Source: Mesorhizobium prunaredense (GTDB taxonomy: Bacteria; Pseudomonadota; Alphaproteobacteria; Rhizobiales; Rhizobiaceae). From it: a DNA stretch of 64,000 bases. Of this stretch, positions 16,786 to 26,363 are shown in pieces. A program made the translations under genes and the position numbers. The stretch is taken from assembly GCF_900156895.1 (NCBI RefSeq), contig NZ_FTPD01000026.1, positions 56,423-120,422 on the forward strand. Reading direction: 5' to 3'. The notes beneath the pieces were generated by a model. That model had not been told where the DNA came from, did not search any database, and was given only the letters and a program-made list of their open reading frames with translations. Numbering within the stretch: the stretch's first letter is position 1; every line of letters starts with the position of its first letter.

Positions 16786-19260
16786 ATGATGAACCTTGCA
16801 GAATATCGCCGCGCCGGCGACCGCCTTGCCGACTATGTCCCCTGGGCCGCCCTTGTCGGCCAAGGTGTTGTCCTCAACAAGGACGGCAGCTTCCAGCGGT
16901 CGGCACTATTCCGCGGTCCCGATCTCGACAGCGCCGTACCGGCCGAACTGGTCGGCGTCGCTGGCCGGCTGAACAATGCCTTCCGCCGCCTCGGTTCGGG
17001 ATGGAGCATCTTCCTCGAGGCGCAGCGCCATGAGGCTTTGACCTACCCCAAGAGCATGTTCCCGGATCCAGCCTCGGCGCTCATCGACGCGGAGCGGAAG
17101 GCCGATTTCGAGGAGGCTGGAACGCATTTCGAATCCAGCTACTTCCTCACCATCGTCTATCTGCCGCCGGCCGAGGACACGGCGCGCGCAGAGAGCTGGC
17201 TCTACGAGGGCCGCGAGCAGTCGGGCGTCAATCCTTGGGACATCCTGCGCGGCTTCGTCGATCGCACCGATCGCGTGCTCGCCCTGCTCGATGGCTTCAT
17301 GCCCGAATGCCGCTGGCTCGATGACGACGAAACGCTGACCTATCTGCACTCGACCGTCTCGACCAAGCGCCATCGCGTTCGGATGCCCGAGACGCCGATG
17401 TATCTGGACGCGCTGCTCGCCGATCAGCCGCTCGCTGGCGGCCTCGAGCCGCGACTCGGCGACGCGCATGTCCGCATCCTCACCATTGTCGGTTTTCCCG
17501 CGGCGACGACACCCGGCATCCTCGACGAACTGAACCGGCTGGCCTTTCCATATCGTTGGTCGACCCGCGCCATCCTGCTCGACAAGACCGACGCTACCCG
17601 GCTCGTGACGAAAATCCGCCGCCAGTGGTTTGCCAAGCGCAAGAGCGTCGCGGCGATCCTCAAGGAGGTGCTGACCAACGAGGCCTCGACCCTGGTCGAC
17701 ACCGACGCCGCCAACAAGGCGGCCGATGCCGATCTCGCTCTGCAGGAGTTGGGCGCCGACGTTGCCGGCGAAGCCTATGTCACGGCGACGGTGACGGTGT
17801 GGGATGCTGACGCCCGCGTCGCCGACGAGAAGCTGCGACTGGTCGAGAAAATCATCCAGAGCCAGGATTTCACCGGCATGGCAGAGACCGTCAACGCGGT
17901 TGACGCCTGGCTGGGCACGCTGCCGGGCCATCTCTACGCCAATGTGCGGCAACCGCCCATCAGCACACTGAATCTCGCCCATATGATCCCGCTTTCGGCG
18001 GTGTGGGCGGGGCCGGAACGGGACGAGCATTTCCGAGCACCCCCACTGCTCTTTGGCAGGACGGAAGGCTCGACCCCGTTCCGGTTGTCTCTTCATGTCG
18101 GCGATGTCGGACATACCCTGGTCGTCGGTCCGACCGGCGCCGGCAAGTCCGTCCTGCTGGCGCTTATGGCGTTGCAGTTCCGCCGCTACAGCCTAGCCCA
18201 GATCTTCGCCTTCGACTTCGGCGGCTCGATCCGTGTCGCCGCATTGGCGATGGGTGGCGACTGGCATGATCTCGGTGGCGAACTCACCGAAGGGACCGAG
18301 TCTTCCGTTTCCCTCCAGCCGCTCGCCGGAATTGCTCATACGCCCGAGCGCGCCTGGGCCGCGGACTGGATCGTCGCCATCCTCACGCGGGAAGGCGTCG
18401 CCATCACGCCTGAGGTCAAGGAGCACATCTGGACAGGCCTCACCTCCCTCGCCTCGGCGCCTGTCGAGGAACGCACCATCACCGGCCTCACGGTCTTGCT
18501 GCAGTCCAATGATCTGAAGCGCGCGCTCCAGCCCTATTGCGTCGGCGGTCCCTACGGGCGGCTTCTCGACGCCGAAGGCGAGAACCTTGGGCAAGCCTCG
18601 ATGCTCGCCTTCGAGACCGAGGGCCTGCTCGGCACCGGCGCCGCGCCTGCCGCACTCGCCTACCTCTTCCACCGCATCGCAGGCCGCCTCGACGGCCGGC
18701 CAACGCTGGTCATCGTCGACGAGGGCTGGCTGGCACTCAGCGATCCAGGCTTTTCGAAGCAACTTGCCGAATGGCTGGTGACGCTGCGCAAGAAGAACGC
18801 CAGCGTCGTCTTTGCCACCCAGTCACTGGCGCAGCTCGAGAAGAGCACGATTGCGGCGGAGATCATCGACTCCTGCCACACCCGCATCCTGCTGCCCAAT
18901 GATCGTGCGATCGAGCCCCAGATCACCGCGATCTATCGCCGCTTCGGTCTCAACGACCGGCAGATCGAAATCCTGGCCCGGGCCATTCCGAAGCGGGACT
19001 ACTACGCCCAGTCCCGGCGCGGCAACCGGCTGTTCGAGCTCGGTCTCGGCGACGTCGCGCTGGCCCTCTCCGCCGCCTCGGCGAAATCCGATCACGCCTT
19101 GATCGAGCACGTCCTGTCGGAGCACGGCCGCGACCGTTTTCTCGAGATCTGGCTGCGCATCCACAACCTCGACTGGGCGGCTGACCTCATCCCCGACCTC
19201 ACCGACCTCGCCGCGTCCGCGACGACAGCAACTGAACCAACCCAGGAGGTTTCTCCATGA
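16786..19260 (+). CDS. trbE: Conjugal transfer ATPase TrbE (VirB4 family)
   Basis: 824 residues. This is the large VirB4-type ATPase that powers pilus subunit extraction and secretion at the inner membrane. The Walker A motif VVGPTGAGKS is at about 446-455 and Walker B LVIVDEGWLAL near 641. The conserved VFATQSLAQLEKS segment follows. The N-terminal CagE/TrbE/VirB domain starts at MNLAEYRRAGDRLADYVPWA. Full family length, with no disruption. The TGA overlaps the trbJ start by four bases. Confidence 0.95.
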   Translation: MMNLAEYRRAGDRLADYVPWAALVGQGVVLNKDGSFQRSALFRGPDLDSAVPAELVGVAGRLNNAFRRLGSGWSIFLEAQRHEALTYPKSMFPDPASALIDAERKADFEEAGTHFESSYFLTIVYLPPAEDTARAESWLYEGREQSGVNPWDILRGFVDRTDRVLALLDGFMPECRWLDDDETLTYLHSTVSTKRHRVRMPETPMYLDALLADQPLAGGLEPRLGDAHVRILTIVGFPAATTPGILDELNRLAFPYRWSTRAILLDKTDATRLVTKIRRQWFAKRKSVAAILKEVLTNEASTLVDTDAANKAADADLALQELGADVAGEAYVTATVTVWDADARVADEKLRLVEKIIQSQDFTGMAETVNAVDAWLGTLPGHLYANVRQPPISTLNLAHMIPLSAVWAGPERDEHFRAPPLLFGRTEGSTPFRLSLHVGDVGHTLVVGPTGAGKSVLLALMALQFRRYSLAQIFAFDFGGSIRVAALAMGGDWHDLGGELTEGTESSVSLQPLAGIAHTPERAWAADWIVAILTREGVAITPEVKEHIWTGLTSLASAPVEERTITGLTVLLQSNDLKRALQPYCVGGPYGRLLDAEGENLGQASMLAFETEGLLGTGAAPAALAYLFHRIAGRLDGRPTLVIVDEGWLALSDPGFSKQLAEWLVTLRKKNASVVFATQSLAQLEKSTIAAEIIDSCHTRILLPNDRAIEPQITAIYRRFGLNDRQIEILARAIPKRDYYAQSRRGNRLFELGLGDVALALSAASAKSDHALIEHVLSEHGRDRFLEIWLRIHNLDWAADLIPDLTDLAASATTATEPTQEVSP

Positions 19261-20036
19261 CCCGCCCTCGCTCCTCGATCCATGCCTTGCTCATTGGCAC
19301 CGCCCTGGTCTCGGCGCCCATCGCCCTGTCGACCGTGATGGTCACGCCCGCCCACGCCCTGTTCGGCTTCGGCGACATCGTCTTCGACCCGTCCAACTAT
19401 GCCGAGAACGTGCTGCAGGCCGCCCGGGCCCTGGAGCAGATCAACAATCAGATACAGAGCCTTCAGAACGAGGCGCAGATGCTGATAAACCAGGCGCGCA
19501 ATCTCGCGAGCCTGCCCTACTCCTCGCTGCAGCAGTTCCAGCAGTCCGTTCAGCGCACCCAGCAGCTGTTGGGACAGGCGCAGCGCATCGCCTTCGACGT
19601 GCAGGAGATCGATCAGATCTTTTCGCAGCAGTACAGCAACATGGATCTCTCCATGTCCGATCAGGCGCTCGTCGATCTGGCACGCGAACGCTGGGGCAAT
19701 ACGGTGGGCGCCCTGCAGGACGCCATGCGTGTGCAGGCCGGTGTCGTCGGCAATATCGAGACGCAGCGCACCGAGCTTTCCGCCCTGGTGGGCGAAAGCC
19801 AGGGCGCTACCGGCGCGCTGCAGGCTGCCCAGGCCGGCAACCAGATCCTCGCGCTTCAGGCCCAGCAACTCGCTGACCTGACGGCATTGCTCGCGGCCAA
19901 CGGCCGCGCCGATGCGCTGTCCGCCGCTGAACAGGCAGCCGCGGCTGAGCAGGGGCGCGAACAGCGCCGCCGCTTCCTCGAGCCCGGCGCCGGCTACCAG
20001 CCCGGCGACGCGCAGATGTTCCCGGGCGGCAACTGA
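19257..20036 (+). CDS. trbJ: P-type conjugative transfer protein TrbJ (VirB5-like)
   Basis: 259 residues with a signal peptide ending near PAHALFGFGD. A mostly helical, Gln-rich body (ALEQINNQIQSLQNEAQMLINQ is the hallmark stretch) follows. TrbJ is the VirB5-like minor pilus or adhesin component in the periplasm. Coiled coil is likely in residues 60-120 and 165-240. It follows trbE with an ATGA overlap. Confidence 0.92.
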   Translation: MTRPRSSIHALLIGTALVSAPIALSTVMVTPAHALFGFGDIVFDPSNYAENVLQAARALEQINNQIQSLQNEAQMLINQARNLASLPYSSLQQFQQSVQRTQQLLGQAQRIAFDVQEIDQIFSQQYSNMDLSMSDQALVDLARERWGNTVGALQDAMRVQAGVVGNIETQRTELSALVGESQGATGALQAAQAGNQILALQAQQLADLTALLAANGRADALSAAEQAAAAEQGREQRRRFLEPGAGYQPGDAQMFPGGN

Positions 20037-20058
20037 GCAAACGGCCGGGGATCAAATT

Positions 20059-20322
20059 ATGGACGGAAGGATGCTCGCTCGACTTGTAGTGGTCATTGTC
20101 GCCGCCGTGGCGATCACGGCCGCGGACCACCGTGCGCGCGAGGAAATTTCGGCCGGCACTCTTCCCTCGCCCCCGGTGACCGAGGCGCCGCGCAGCGATC
20201 CGCTGCGCGAGACGCTCCGACGCTGCCAGCAGATGGGCGAATCCACGACGCGCGACCCCCAATGCCTCGCCGCATGGGACGAAAACCGCCGCCGCTTCCT
20301 TTCGCCGGCAGCACGGAACTAG
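20059..20322 (+). CDS. trbK: Putative entry exclusion protein TrbK (TrbK-alt type)
   Basis: 87 residues. An N-terminal hydrophobic segment (MLARLVVVIVAAVAITAA) is followed by a short charged domain with CQQMGESTTRDPQCLAAWDENRRRF. That two-cysteine region is the one I associate with the TrbK-alt family between trbJ and trbL. Unlike RP4 TrbK it has no lipobox. Entry exclusion would block redundant transfer between like donors. Function is by position and family resemblance. It ends three bases before trbL. Confidence 0.75.
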   Translation: MDGRMLARLVVVIVAAVAITAADHRAREEISAGTLPSPPVTEAPRSDPLRETLRRCQQMGESTTRDPQCLAAWDENRRRFLSPAARN

Positions 20323-20325
20323 GCC

Positions 20326-21684
20326 ATGGAAGGCGCCGGCGTCATCGATCGCTTCCTTGAGGTCTTCACCTCCTACATCGACAGCGGCTTCGGTCTGCTC
20401 GGCGGCGAGGTTGCCTTCATCGCGTCGACTCTCATCGTCATCGACGTTACGCTCGCCGCCCTGTTCTGGGCCTGGGGCGCCGACGAGGACATCATTGCGC
20501 GGCTCGTCAAGAAGACGATCTTTGTCGGAATCTTCGCCTACCTGATCGGCAACTGGAACAGCCTGGCGCAGATCGTCTTCGACAGTTTTGCCGGCCTCGG
20601 CCTGATGGCATCGGGAACCGGGTTTTCCGTTGCGGACCTGATGCGTCCTGGACGTGTCGCCCAGACCGGATTGGATGCAGGCCGGCCGCTGCTTGAATCG
20701 ATCTCCGATCTGATGGGCTATTGGAGCTTCTTCGAGAACTTCATCCAGATCGCATGCCTGCTATTCGCATGGGCGCTCGTGCTGCTGGCTTTCTTCATCC
20801 TGGCCGTCCAGCTCTTCGTTACGCTCATCGAATTCAAGCTGACCGCATTGGCGGGGTTCGTGCTGATCCCGTTTGGCCTCTTTAGCCAGTCCGCCTTCAT
20901 GGCCGAGCGCGTACTCGGCAACGTCATCTCTTCGGGGATCAAGGTGTTGGTGCTGGCCGTCATCATCGGCATCGGATCGACCCTGTTCGGCGAGTTCACG
21001 TCCGGCTTTGGTGGCGAGGAGCCCACCATCGACGACGCCATGGCAATCGTGCTGGCAGCGCTCTCGCTCCTCGGTCTCGGCATCTTCGGACCGGGCATCG
21101 CCAACGGCATTGTCTCCGGCGGGCCGCAGCTCGGCGCCGGCGCCGCAGTCGGGACCGGTCTTGCGGTCGGTGGCGCCGGAGTCGCCGCGGGTGGCGCCAC
21201 CATGCAGGCCGTCAGGGGCGGGCGTGCAGCCTGGTCGGCGAGTGCCGCTGGCGTTCGGGGCGGCGCCGCGTTGGTCGGCGGCGGTTCTACCGCCTACTCT
21301 CTCGCTTCAGCCGGCGAGACCGGACCAGCGAGTGTCGCCGCGGGCCTCGGCGGTGTCGCGCGCGCCGCAGGCGCCGCAGCGGGCTCGCCGCTCAAGCGCG
21401 CGGCATCCCGCGTTTCCGAAACCCTCGGAGCTTCCTTCCACACCGGGGGCCGTGCGGCCTTCGCAGCGACCGGCGGGGCGTCCTCGATGGGCACTGTCGG
21501 CGGCGGCACCACGGAGCCGCCCCTACCACCCACGTCCAGCGATGGTCCGCCGGCCTGGGCCCGCCGCATGCGGCATAGCCAAGCCATGAGCCACGGCGTC
21601 ACCGCCGCGGCTCACGCCGTCCGCTCCGGCGACAGCCACGGCGGCGGCGCTTCAATCAGCCTTTCCGAGAGAGATCGCACATGA
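20326..21684 (+). CDS. trbL: P-type conjugative transfer protein TrbL (VirB6 family)
   Basis: 452 residues. The first 260 contain at least six hydrophobic segments (for example VAFIASTLIVIDVTLAALFWAWG and LFAWALVLLAFFILAVQLFV), forming the polytopic inner-membrane channel component. The remaining third is a Gly/Ala/Ser-rich low-complexity tail, typical for TrbL. The ATGA overlap with trbF supports co-translation. Confidence 0.92.
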   Translation: MEGAGVIDRFLEVFTSYIDSGFGLLGGEVAFIASTLIVIDVTLAALFWAWGADEDIIARLVKKTIFVGIFAYLIGNWNSLAQIVFDSFAGLGLMASGTGFSVADLMRPGRVAQTGLDAGRPLLESISDLMGYWSFFENFIQIACLLFAWALVLLAFFILAVQLFVTLIEFKLTALAGFVLIPFGLFSQSAFMAERVLGNVISSGIKVLVLAVIIGIGSTLFGEFTSGFGGEEPTIDDAMAIVLAALSLLGLGIFGPGIANGIVSGGPQLGAGAAVGTGLAVGGAGVAAGGATMQAVRGGRAAWSASAAGVRGGAALVGGGSTAYSLASAGETGPASVAAGLGGVARAAGAAAGSPLKRAASRVSETLGASFHTGGRAAFAATGGASSMGTVGGGTTEPPLPPTSSDGPPAWARRMRHSQAMSHGVTAAAHAVRSGDSHGGGASISLSERDRT

Positions 21685-22370
21685 GCTTCTTCAAACGAGC
21701 CGCCACCCATTACGGCAAGACGCCGGAGCCTGAGACACCATATCAACGCGCCGCTCAGGTGTGGGACGAGCGCATCGGATCGGCGCGCGTACAGGCCAGA
21801 AACTGGCGGCTCATGGCCTTCGGCTGCCTGATCCTGTCTGCAGGGTTCTCAGGTGCCCTGGTCTGGCAGTCGTCGCGCGGCACAGTTGTGCCGTGGGTCG
21901 TAGAGGTGGATAGAACCGGGGAGGCCCGCGCAATCGAACCGGCCGTTGCCGACTATCGCCCCACCGATCCACAGATCGCATTCCATCTGGCGCGCTTCGT
22001 AGAACAGGTTCGCTCGATCTCCGCCGATCCGATCGTCGTGCGCCAGAACTGGCTGCGAGCCTACGAGTTCACCACCGATCGCGGTTCCGTGGCTCTCAAC
22101 GACTATGCGCGCTCCAACGACCCATTTACGCGCGTAGGCAAGCAGCAGGTCAGCGTCGAGGTCTCGAGCGTGATCCGCGCCTCGCCGGATTCGTTCCGCG
22201 TCGCCTGGACCGAGCGCCACTACGAAAACGGCCAGCTCGCCGGCACCGAGCGCTGGACCGCTATTCTCACCGTGGTGATCCAGCCGCCGCGCGATGCCGA
22301 GCGGCTGCGCCGCAACCCGCTGGGTGTCTTCATCAATGCCATCAACTGGTCAAAGGAGCTGGGGCAATGA
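21681..22370 (+). CDS. trbF: Conjugal transfer protein TrbF (VirB8 family)
   Basis: 229 residues. A short cytoplasmic N-terminus leads to one transmembrane helix (LMAFGCLILSAGFSGALVW) and a periplasmic VirB8-like domain that ends NPLGVFINAINWSKEL, a strongly conserved TrbF terminus. It assembles the inner-membrane part of the channel. It overlaps trbL and trbG by four bases each. Confidence 0.93.
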   Translation: MSFFKRAATHYGKTPEPETPYQRAAQVWDERIGSARVQARNWRLMAFGCLILSAGFSGALVWQSSRGTVVPWVVEVDRTGEARAIEPAVADYRPTDPQIAFHLARFVEQVRSISADPIVVRQNWLRAYEFTTDRGSVALNDYARSNDPFTRVGKQQVSVEVSSVIRASPDSFRVAWTERHYENGQLAGTERWTAILTVVIQPPRDAERLRRNPLGVFINAINWSKELGQ

Positions 22371-23356
22371 CCAGACCGACGATCCGCAAAGCCGATTTTC
22401 CGGTTTTCTGCAAATTCGTATCCACGCTTGGCGTGCTCGTGCTGTCCTGCGTGACGCTCGCGGCCTGCGCAACGGCGCCAAAGCCCCGGCCGATCAGCTA
22501 CGACGCCGACGTGCCGCCGCTGCCGGCCGTCGCCGTCAGCACAGGCGACGGGCCGCCGCGTCCCATTCTTGTGCCGCCGGCCTGGACTCCGGCAAAGGGC
22601 GGCAATCCCGCGAGCACGCCGACCGGGCGGATCGACAACGCCAACACCGCCGCACGTGTCGAACCGCGCAAGGAGGGATACTACAACTCGATCCAGATCT
22701 ATCCTTGGAGCGACGGCGCGCTCTATCAGGTGTATGCGGCACCCGGGCAGATCACAAACATCGCACTGGAGCCCGGCGAGAGTCTGACCGGCACTGGTCC
22801 AATCGCCGCCGGCGATACCGCGCGTTGGATTATCGGCGAAACGGAAAGCGGAAGCGGCGCGACCCGGCGTGTCCATGTTCTTGTGAAGCCGACCCGAACA
22901 GACATCACGACAAACCTGGTCATCACCACCGACCGGCGCACCTATCTGATGGAGCTGCACGCGGGCGAGAAGCCCTACATGCCGGCCGTGGCCTGGGCCT
23001 ATCCCCGAGCCGCATCGCAGCGCACGAACGTTCCCACCGCTCCGATTATTCCGGCCGTTGCCGCGCGGATCTATCGGTACGGGCTCACCGGCGACAGGCC
23101 GCCCTGGCGGCCGATGTCGGTATTTGACGATGGGCGCCGCGTCTATGTCGTTTTCCCGCGCGGGATCGTCCAGGGCGAGCTGCCCCCAATATTCGTCATC
23201 GGCCCGAACGGCGAGCCCGAGATCGTCAACACCCGCATCTATCAGAACATCCTGATCGTCGATCGGCTGTTCGGCGCCGCTGAACTGCGTCTCGGCAGCG
23301 GCAAGCGCCAGCAAACCGTCAGGATCGTGCGAACCGATGAGAGGCCATCATCATGA
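22367..23356 (+). CDS. trbG: Conjugal transfer protein TrbG (VirB9 family)
   Basis: 329 residues. The signal sequence ends in a lipobox-like LAAC, so it may be a lipoprotein. The C-terminal VirB9/CagX domain includes RIYRYGLTGDRPPWRPMSVFDDGRRVYVVFP and GEPEIVNTRIYQNILIVDRLF. It forms the outer-membrane core ring with the VirB10 homologue TrbI, encoded next with an ATGA overlap. Confidence 0.93.
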   Translation: MTRPTIRKADFPVFCKFVSTLGVLVLSCVTLAACATAPKPRPISYDADVPPLPAVAVSTGDGPPRPILVPPAWTPAKGGNPASTPTGRIDNANTAARVEPRKEGYYNSIQIYPWSDGALYQVYAAPGQITNIALEPGESLTGTGPIAAGDTARWIIGETESGSGATRRVHVLVKPTRTDITTNLVITTDRRTYLMELHAGEKPYMPAVAWAYPRAASQRTNVPTAPIIPAVAARIYRYGLTGDRPPWRPMSVFDDGRRVYVVFPRGIVQGELPPIFVIGPNGEPEIVNTRIYQNILIVDRLFGAAELRLGSGKRQQTVRIVRTDERPSS

Positions 23357-24531
23357 GCGAAACGGAAATCCGCAATACAAGCGGAGGTTCGGCCGCGACA
23401 TCGAGCACTGCGGCGACCATGCGGCTGCGCAGCGACGCGCCGCGTGTCACCCGCATCTCCCGAAGGGTGCTCGCCGGGCTTGGCCTTATCGCCGGTCTCG
23501 GTATAGGCGGCGCCCTGATCTATGCGCTCCAGACCGCCGATCGGCAGCAGCAGGGCGATGAACTGTTCACGACCGATCGCCGCCAGACGGCGGATGGTTT
23601 GCAGAGCCTGCCTTCCGACTACAGCGGCATCCCACAGCTCGGTCCTCCACTTCCTGGAGATCTCGGCGGCCCCATCAAGCGCGCCTGGGAGGAGGGGCGA
23701 CCGATCCCAGCCGAGGTGACGCCCACACCGCAGCCGGATCCGGAGAAACAAAGGCGCCTTGCGGAAATGGAAGCGGCCCGTACCAGCGAAGTCTTCTTCC
23801 AGACCCGATCCGCGACCGCTACGGATCTTCCGACATTACAACCGACGCTCGGCGGAACGGCGCCGAACCTCGCCGGAGCCGGAACGCAGGACAAGCAGCT
23901 TGCCATTCTCAATGCCGCGGTCGATCGCCGCACGGTCGCGCTCGATCGCGTCGCTTCACCGGCCTCGCCGTTTGTGCTGCAAGCCGGCTCCGTCATCCCG
24001 GCGGCGCTCATCACCGGCATCCGCTCCGATCTTCCCGGCCAGATCACCGCACAGGTAACCCAGCACATTTACGACAGCCCCACTGGCAGCATTCTCCTCG
24101 TCCCTCAAGGCACCAGGCTTATCGGCGAGTACGACAATGGCGTCGCCTTCGGCCAGCGCCGCGTCCTCCTCGTCTGGAACCGGCTGATCTTCCCAAACGG
24201 CCGCTCCATCGTTCTCGAGCGGCAACCCGGTGCGGACACCGCCGGCTATGCCGGCCTGGAGGATGGCGTCGACTATCACTGGTGGGATCTGATGAAGGCC
24301 GCTGGCCTCTCGACGCTGCTCGCTGTCGGCGCCGAGTTGACGATGAATGACGACGACCGGCTCATCCAGGCGATCCGCAGCGGTGCCCAGGACACAATCA
24401 ACGACGCCGGTCAGCAGATCATCCAGCGGCAATTGCAGGTGGCGCCGACGCTCACCATCCGGCCGGGTTTCCCGGTCAGGGTGATTGTTGCTCGTGACCT
24501 GGTCCTCGAACCCTACGGAGTAGACCAATGA
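23353..24531 (+). CDS. trbI: Conjugal transfer protein TrbI (VirB10 family)
   Basis: 392 residues. A cytoplasmic N-terminus is followed by one transmembrane helix (VLAGLGLIAGLGIGGALIYAL), a Pro-rich periplasmic linker and the C-terminal VirB10 beta-barrel domain (FVLQAGSVIPAALITGIRSD, LLVPQGTRLIGEYD). It spans both membranes and gates the channel. It is the last core gene of the trb operon, and its TGA overlaps the DUF2274 start. Confidence 0.94.
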   Translation: MSETEIRNTSGGSAATSSTAATMRLRSDAPRVTRISRRVLAGLGLIAGLGIGGALIYALQTADRQQQGDELFTTDRRQTADGLQSLPSDYSGIPQLGPPLPGDLGGPIKRAWEEGRPIPAEVTPTPQPDPEKQRRLAEMEAARTSEVFFQTRSATATDLPTLQPTLGGTAPNLAGAGTQDKQLAILNAAVDRRTVALDRVASPASPFVLQAGSVIPAALITGIRSDLPGQITAQVTQHIYDSPTGSILLVPQGTRLIGEYDNGVAFGQRRVLLVWNRLIFPNGRSIVLERQPGADTAGYAGLEDGVDYHWWDLMKAAGLSTLLAVGAELTMNDDDRLIQAIRSGAQDTINDAGQQIIQRQLQVAPTLTIRPGFPVRVIVARDLVLEPYGVDQ

Positions 24532-24752
24532 CGAAACTCAAACTTGGCGCCGTTCCCGACGACAAACCGTCCAAGATCTCGATCGAACTGCCTGCGTCCG
24601 TGCATCGCGACCTCGTCGTTTACGCCGAGATCCACGCCCGGGAGACTGGCCAGCCTGTTGGCGAACCGGCCAGGCTGATCGTACCGATGATCGAGCGCTT
24701 CATGGCGACGGATCGTGCGTTCGCGAAGGCGCGACGGACTCGGCGGCCCTAG
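24528..24752 (+). CDS. DUF2274 protein at the end of the trb operon
   Basis: 74 residues. The segment KLKLGAVPDDKPSKISIELPASVHRDLVVYAEIHA is characteristic of DUF2274, small proteins encoded right after trbI in many alphaproteobacterial and Tn4371-like elements. A beta-strand followed by helices suggests a ribbon-helix-helix-like fold, but no function is established. Its last 53 bases overlap the 3' end of the convergent lysR gene. Confidence 0.85.
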   Translation: MTKLKLGAVPDDKPSKISIELPASVHRDLVVYAEIHARETGQPVGEPARLIVPMIERFMATDRAFAKARRTRRP

Positions 24753-25647
24753 TAGGGGGATAGGGCTCCTCCAACACCTTAAGGAAGTGCTCCAGCGCTG
24801 GGTTGTCGTTGTTCCTCAGCCAATGGGCGACGTAGTTGACCCGGCTCGGACCGTTGTCGTCCTGAACATCGCGATAGACTACGCCGGCGTAACTGGCGCC
24901 TATCCCGGCCTCACAGATCAGGCTTGCCCCAAAGCCGGCCCCCACCAAACTCATTAGGTTTTCGGAGCTAACGTCCTGGCTCACGACCTTGGGCTGGATT
25001 CCGGGCGAAGCTAAGTTCGTCAGTAAAATGTCCCGCAGTTCCGGTCCGGGGTCACGCTTGCTGAGCAAGAACGTTTCACCTCTGAGGTCGGTCCAATAGA
25101 CGGTTTCGTTCGCCGACAATGGATGGCTCTCCGGGAGCGCAACCATGATGCGTTCGTCCCACAATGCCATCGCTCCCGCTTCGCGGACTACCGGCTCGCC
25201 GATGACAATGGCAACGTCGAGCGCGCCATGCTCTAGACCTACGAAGAGCCTCTCCCGCCCGTCCTCGACGGCGCGGAGTTCCACCCGCGGAAATCGTCGC
25301 GCATGTTCCATCAGGCTCGCCCGCAAATTCCCCGCCGACAGCGATGTATAGAAGCCGACGGCCAGCCGGCCGGCCTCGCCCCGGCGTACGGCCTTGGCCG
25401 ACGCCATCATGTGGTCCAGCCCATCGACCAGATGCCTGGAGGTCCGCAGGATTTCGGTGCCGACCGTCGTCAGACGCACGCCGCTTCTCGATCGCTCGAA
25501 CACTGCGACTCCCAGACGATCCTCCATCTGTCGAATGCGGCGGCTGAGTGACGACTGCTCGACGCCGAGCGCCTCCGCCGCGCGACGGAAGCTGCCATAA
25601 TGCGCGGCGGCGACAGCGTAACGAAGATGGCGCAGTTCGATGGTCAT
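24700..25647 (-). CDS. LysR-family transcriptional regulator
   Basis: 315 residues. The N-terminal winged HTH (ELRHLRYAVAAAHYGSFRRAAEALGVEQSSLSRRIRQMEDRLG) and LysR effector domain are clear. A LysR gene (called traR in Tn4371-type elements, unrelated to the quorum-sensing TraR) is a usual companion of this trb cluster. The ATG at 25647 starts the HTH; upstream in-frame codons overlap luxI. With only 22 bases between, it is probably co-transcribed with the luxI-type gene and so may be under quorum control. Its inducer is unknown. Confidence 0.9.
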   Translation of the reverse strand: MTIELRHLRYAVAAAHYGSFRRAAEALGVEQSSLSRRIRQMEDRLGVAVFERSRSGVRLTTVGTEILRTSRHLVDGLDHMMASAKAVRRGEAGRLAVGFYTSLSAGNLRASLMEHARRFPRVELRAVEDGRERLFVGLEHGALDVAIVIGEPVVREAGAMALWDERIMVALPESHPLSANETVYWTDLRGETFLLSKRDPGPELRDILLTNLASPGIQPKVVSQDVSSENLMSLVGAGFGASLICEAGIGASYAGVVYRDVQDDNGPSRVNYVAHWLRNNDNPALEHFLKVLEEPYPPTRAAESVAPSRTHDPSP

Positions 25648-25669
25648 TGTCGACCAGCAGCAGCCGTGA

Positions 25670-26308
25670 TCACGCCGCCACCGGTTGGGCGACGCGAGCG
25701 ACGAGCACGGGCGCTTGGAGTTGCCCCATTTCACGGACGTTCATCAGCACGGATTCCGAGATCAGCAGGTAACCGGCTAGCGCCTTTGTGTCATCAATCT
25801 GCATGGGCGGAGCGAAGCGTTCCAACGGCCATCCGGCGCGCCTCAAAATGCGCTCAAATCGAACGTCTGTAACCGTGACCACCGCCTCTTGATCCTTCGA
25901 CAGTCCCCACTCCAGAATCCCGGCAAGCAGGCTGAACGTCGCGTCACGAAGGCCAGCTGCGGTCACACAGCCAGCCGATCCGGTATCTACACAGAAGCGC
26001 GAGCTTTCAAATATTCTGTCGCTTCGCGGAGCGGGATTCGATCCAAGCAGCGCGGGGAAGGTGTTCGCCAGCATCGTTGGCCCCATCGTCGGCAGCAGCC
26101 TCGCACAGCCGACCACCGAGCTGCTGTCATCGATTGCAATGATGTAGGTTGGCTTGAGCGCATCGTAGGCGTCGATCTCCATATCGCCCGAAACAGACAC
26201 GTCCCAATTCAGACGGTTTCGAAAAACGCGATAGCGCAAGCGGTGCATTCCCGCGATCAGATCAGGAAATTCAGAGTCGTCCGAGTGAGTAACTGGAATT
26301 ACACGCAT
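25670..26308 (-). CDS. LuxI-type acyl-homoserine-lactone synthase
   Basis: 212 residues. Conserved residues of the family are visible: Arg, Phe and Trp in LRYRVFRNRLNWDV, the acidic pair in EIDAYD, Arg in VVGCARLLPT, and Glu/Arg in FESSRFCVD. It makes an acyl-homoserine lactone from S-adenosylmethionine and acyl carrier protein. The ATG at 26308 has AAGGAG upstream. A lux-box palindrome lies about 57 bases before the start, so positive feedback by the LuxR protein is expected. Position beside the trb genes parallels TraI1 of Mesorhizobium symbiosis ICEs. Confidence 0.92.
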   Translation of the reverse strand: MRVIPVTHSDDSEFPDLIAGMHRLRYRVFRNRLNWDVSVSGDMEIDAYDALKPTYIIAIDDSSSVVGCARLLPTMGPTMLANTFPALLGSNPAPRSDRIFESSRFCVDTGSAGCVTAAGLRDATFSLLAGILEWGLSKDQEAVVTVTDVRFERILRRAGWPLERFAPPMQIDDTKALAGYLLISESVLMNVREMGQLQAPVLVARVAQPVAA

Positions 26309-26363
26309 GGCAGCAGGCTCCTTTGCTTGAGAGCAACAAAGAGCACGGCGCGCCGAGCCGCGT

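Noticed and set aside
16906..18114. 402-codon antisense frame opposite trbE
   Set aside because: Explained by codon bias of the VirB4 gene on the other strand.
22220..23314. 364-codon antisense frame opposite trbG
   Set aside because: Mirror frame of a well-supported VirB9 gene in GC-rich DNA; Arg/Gly-rich translation, no family resemblance.
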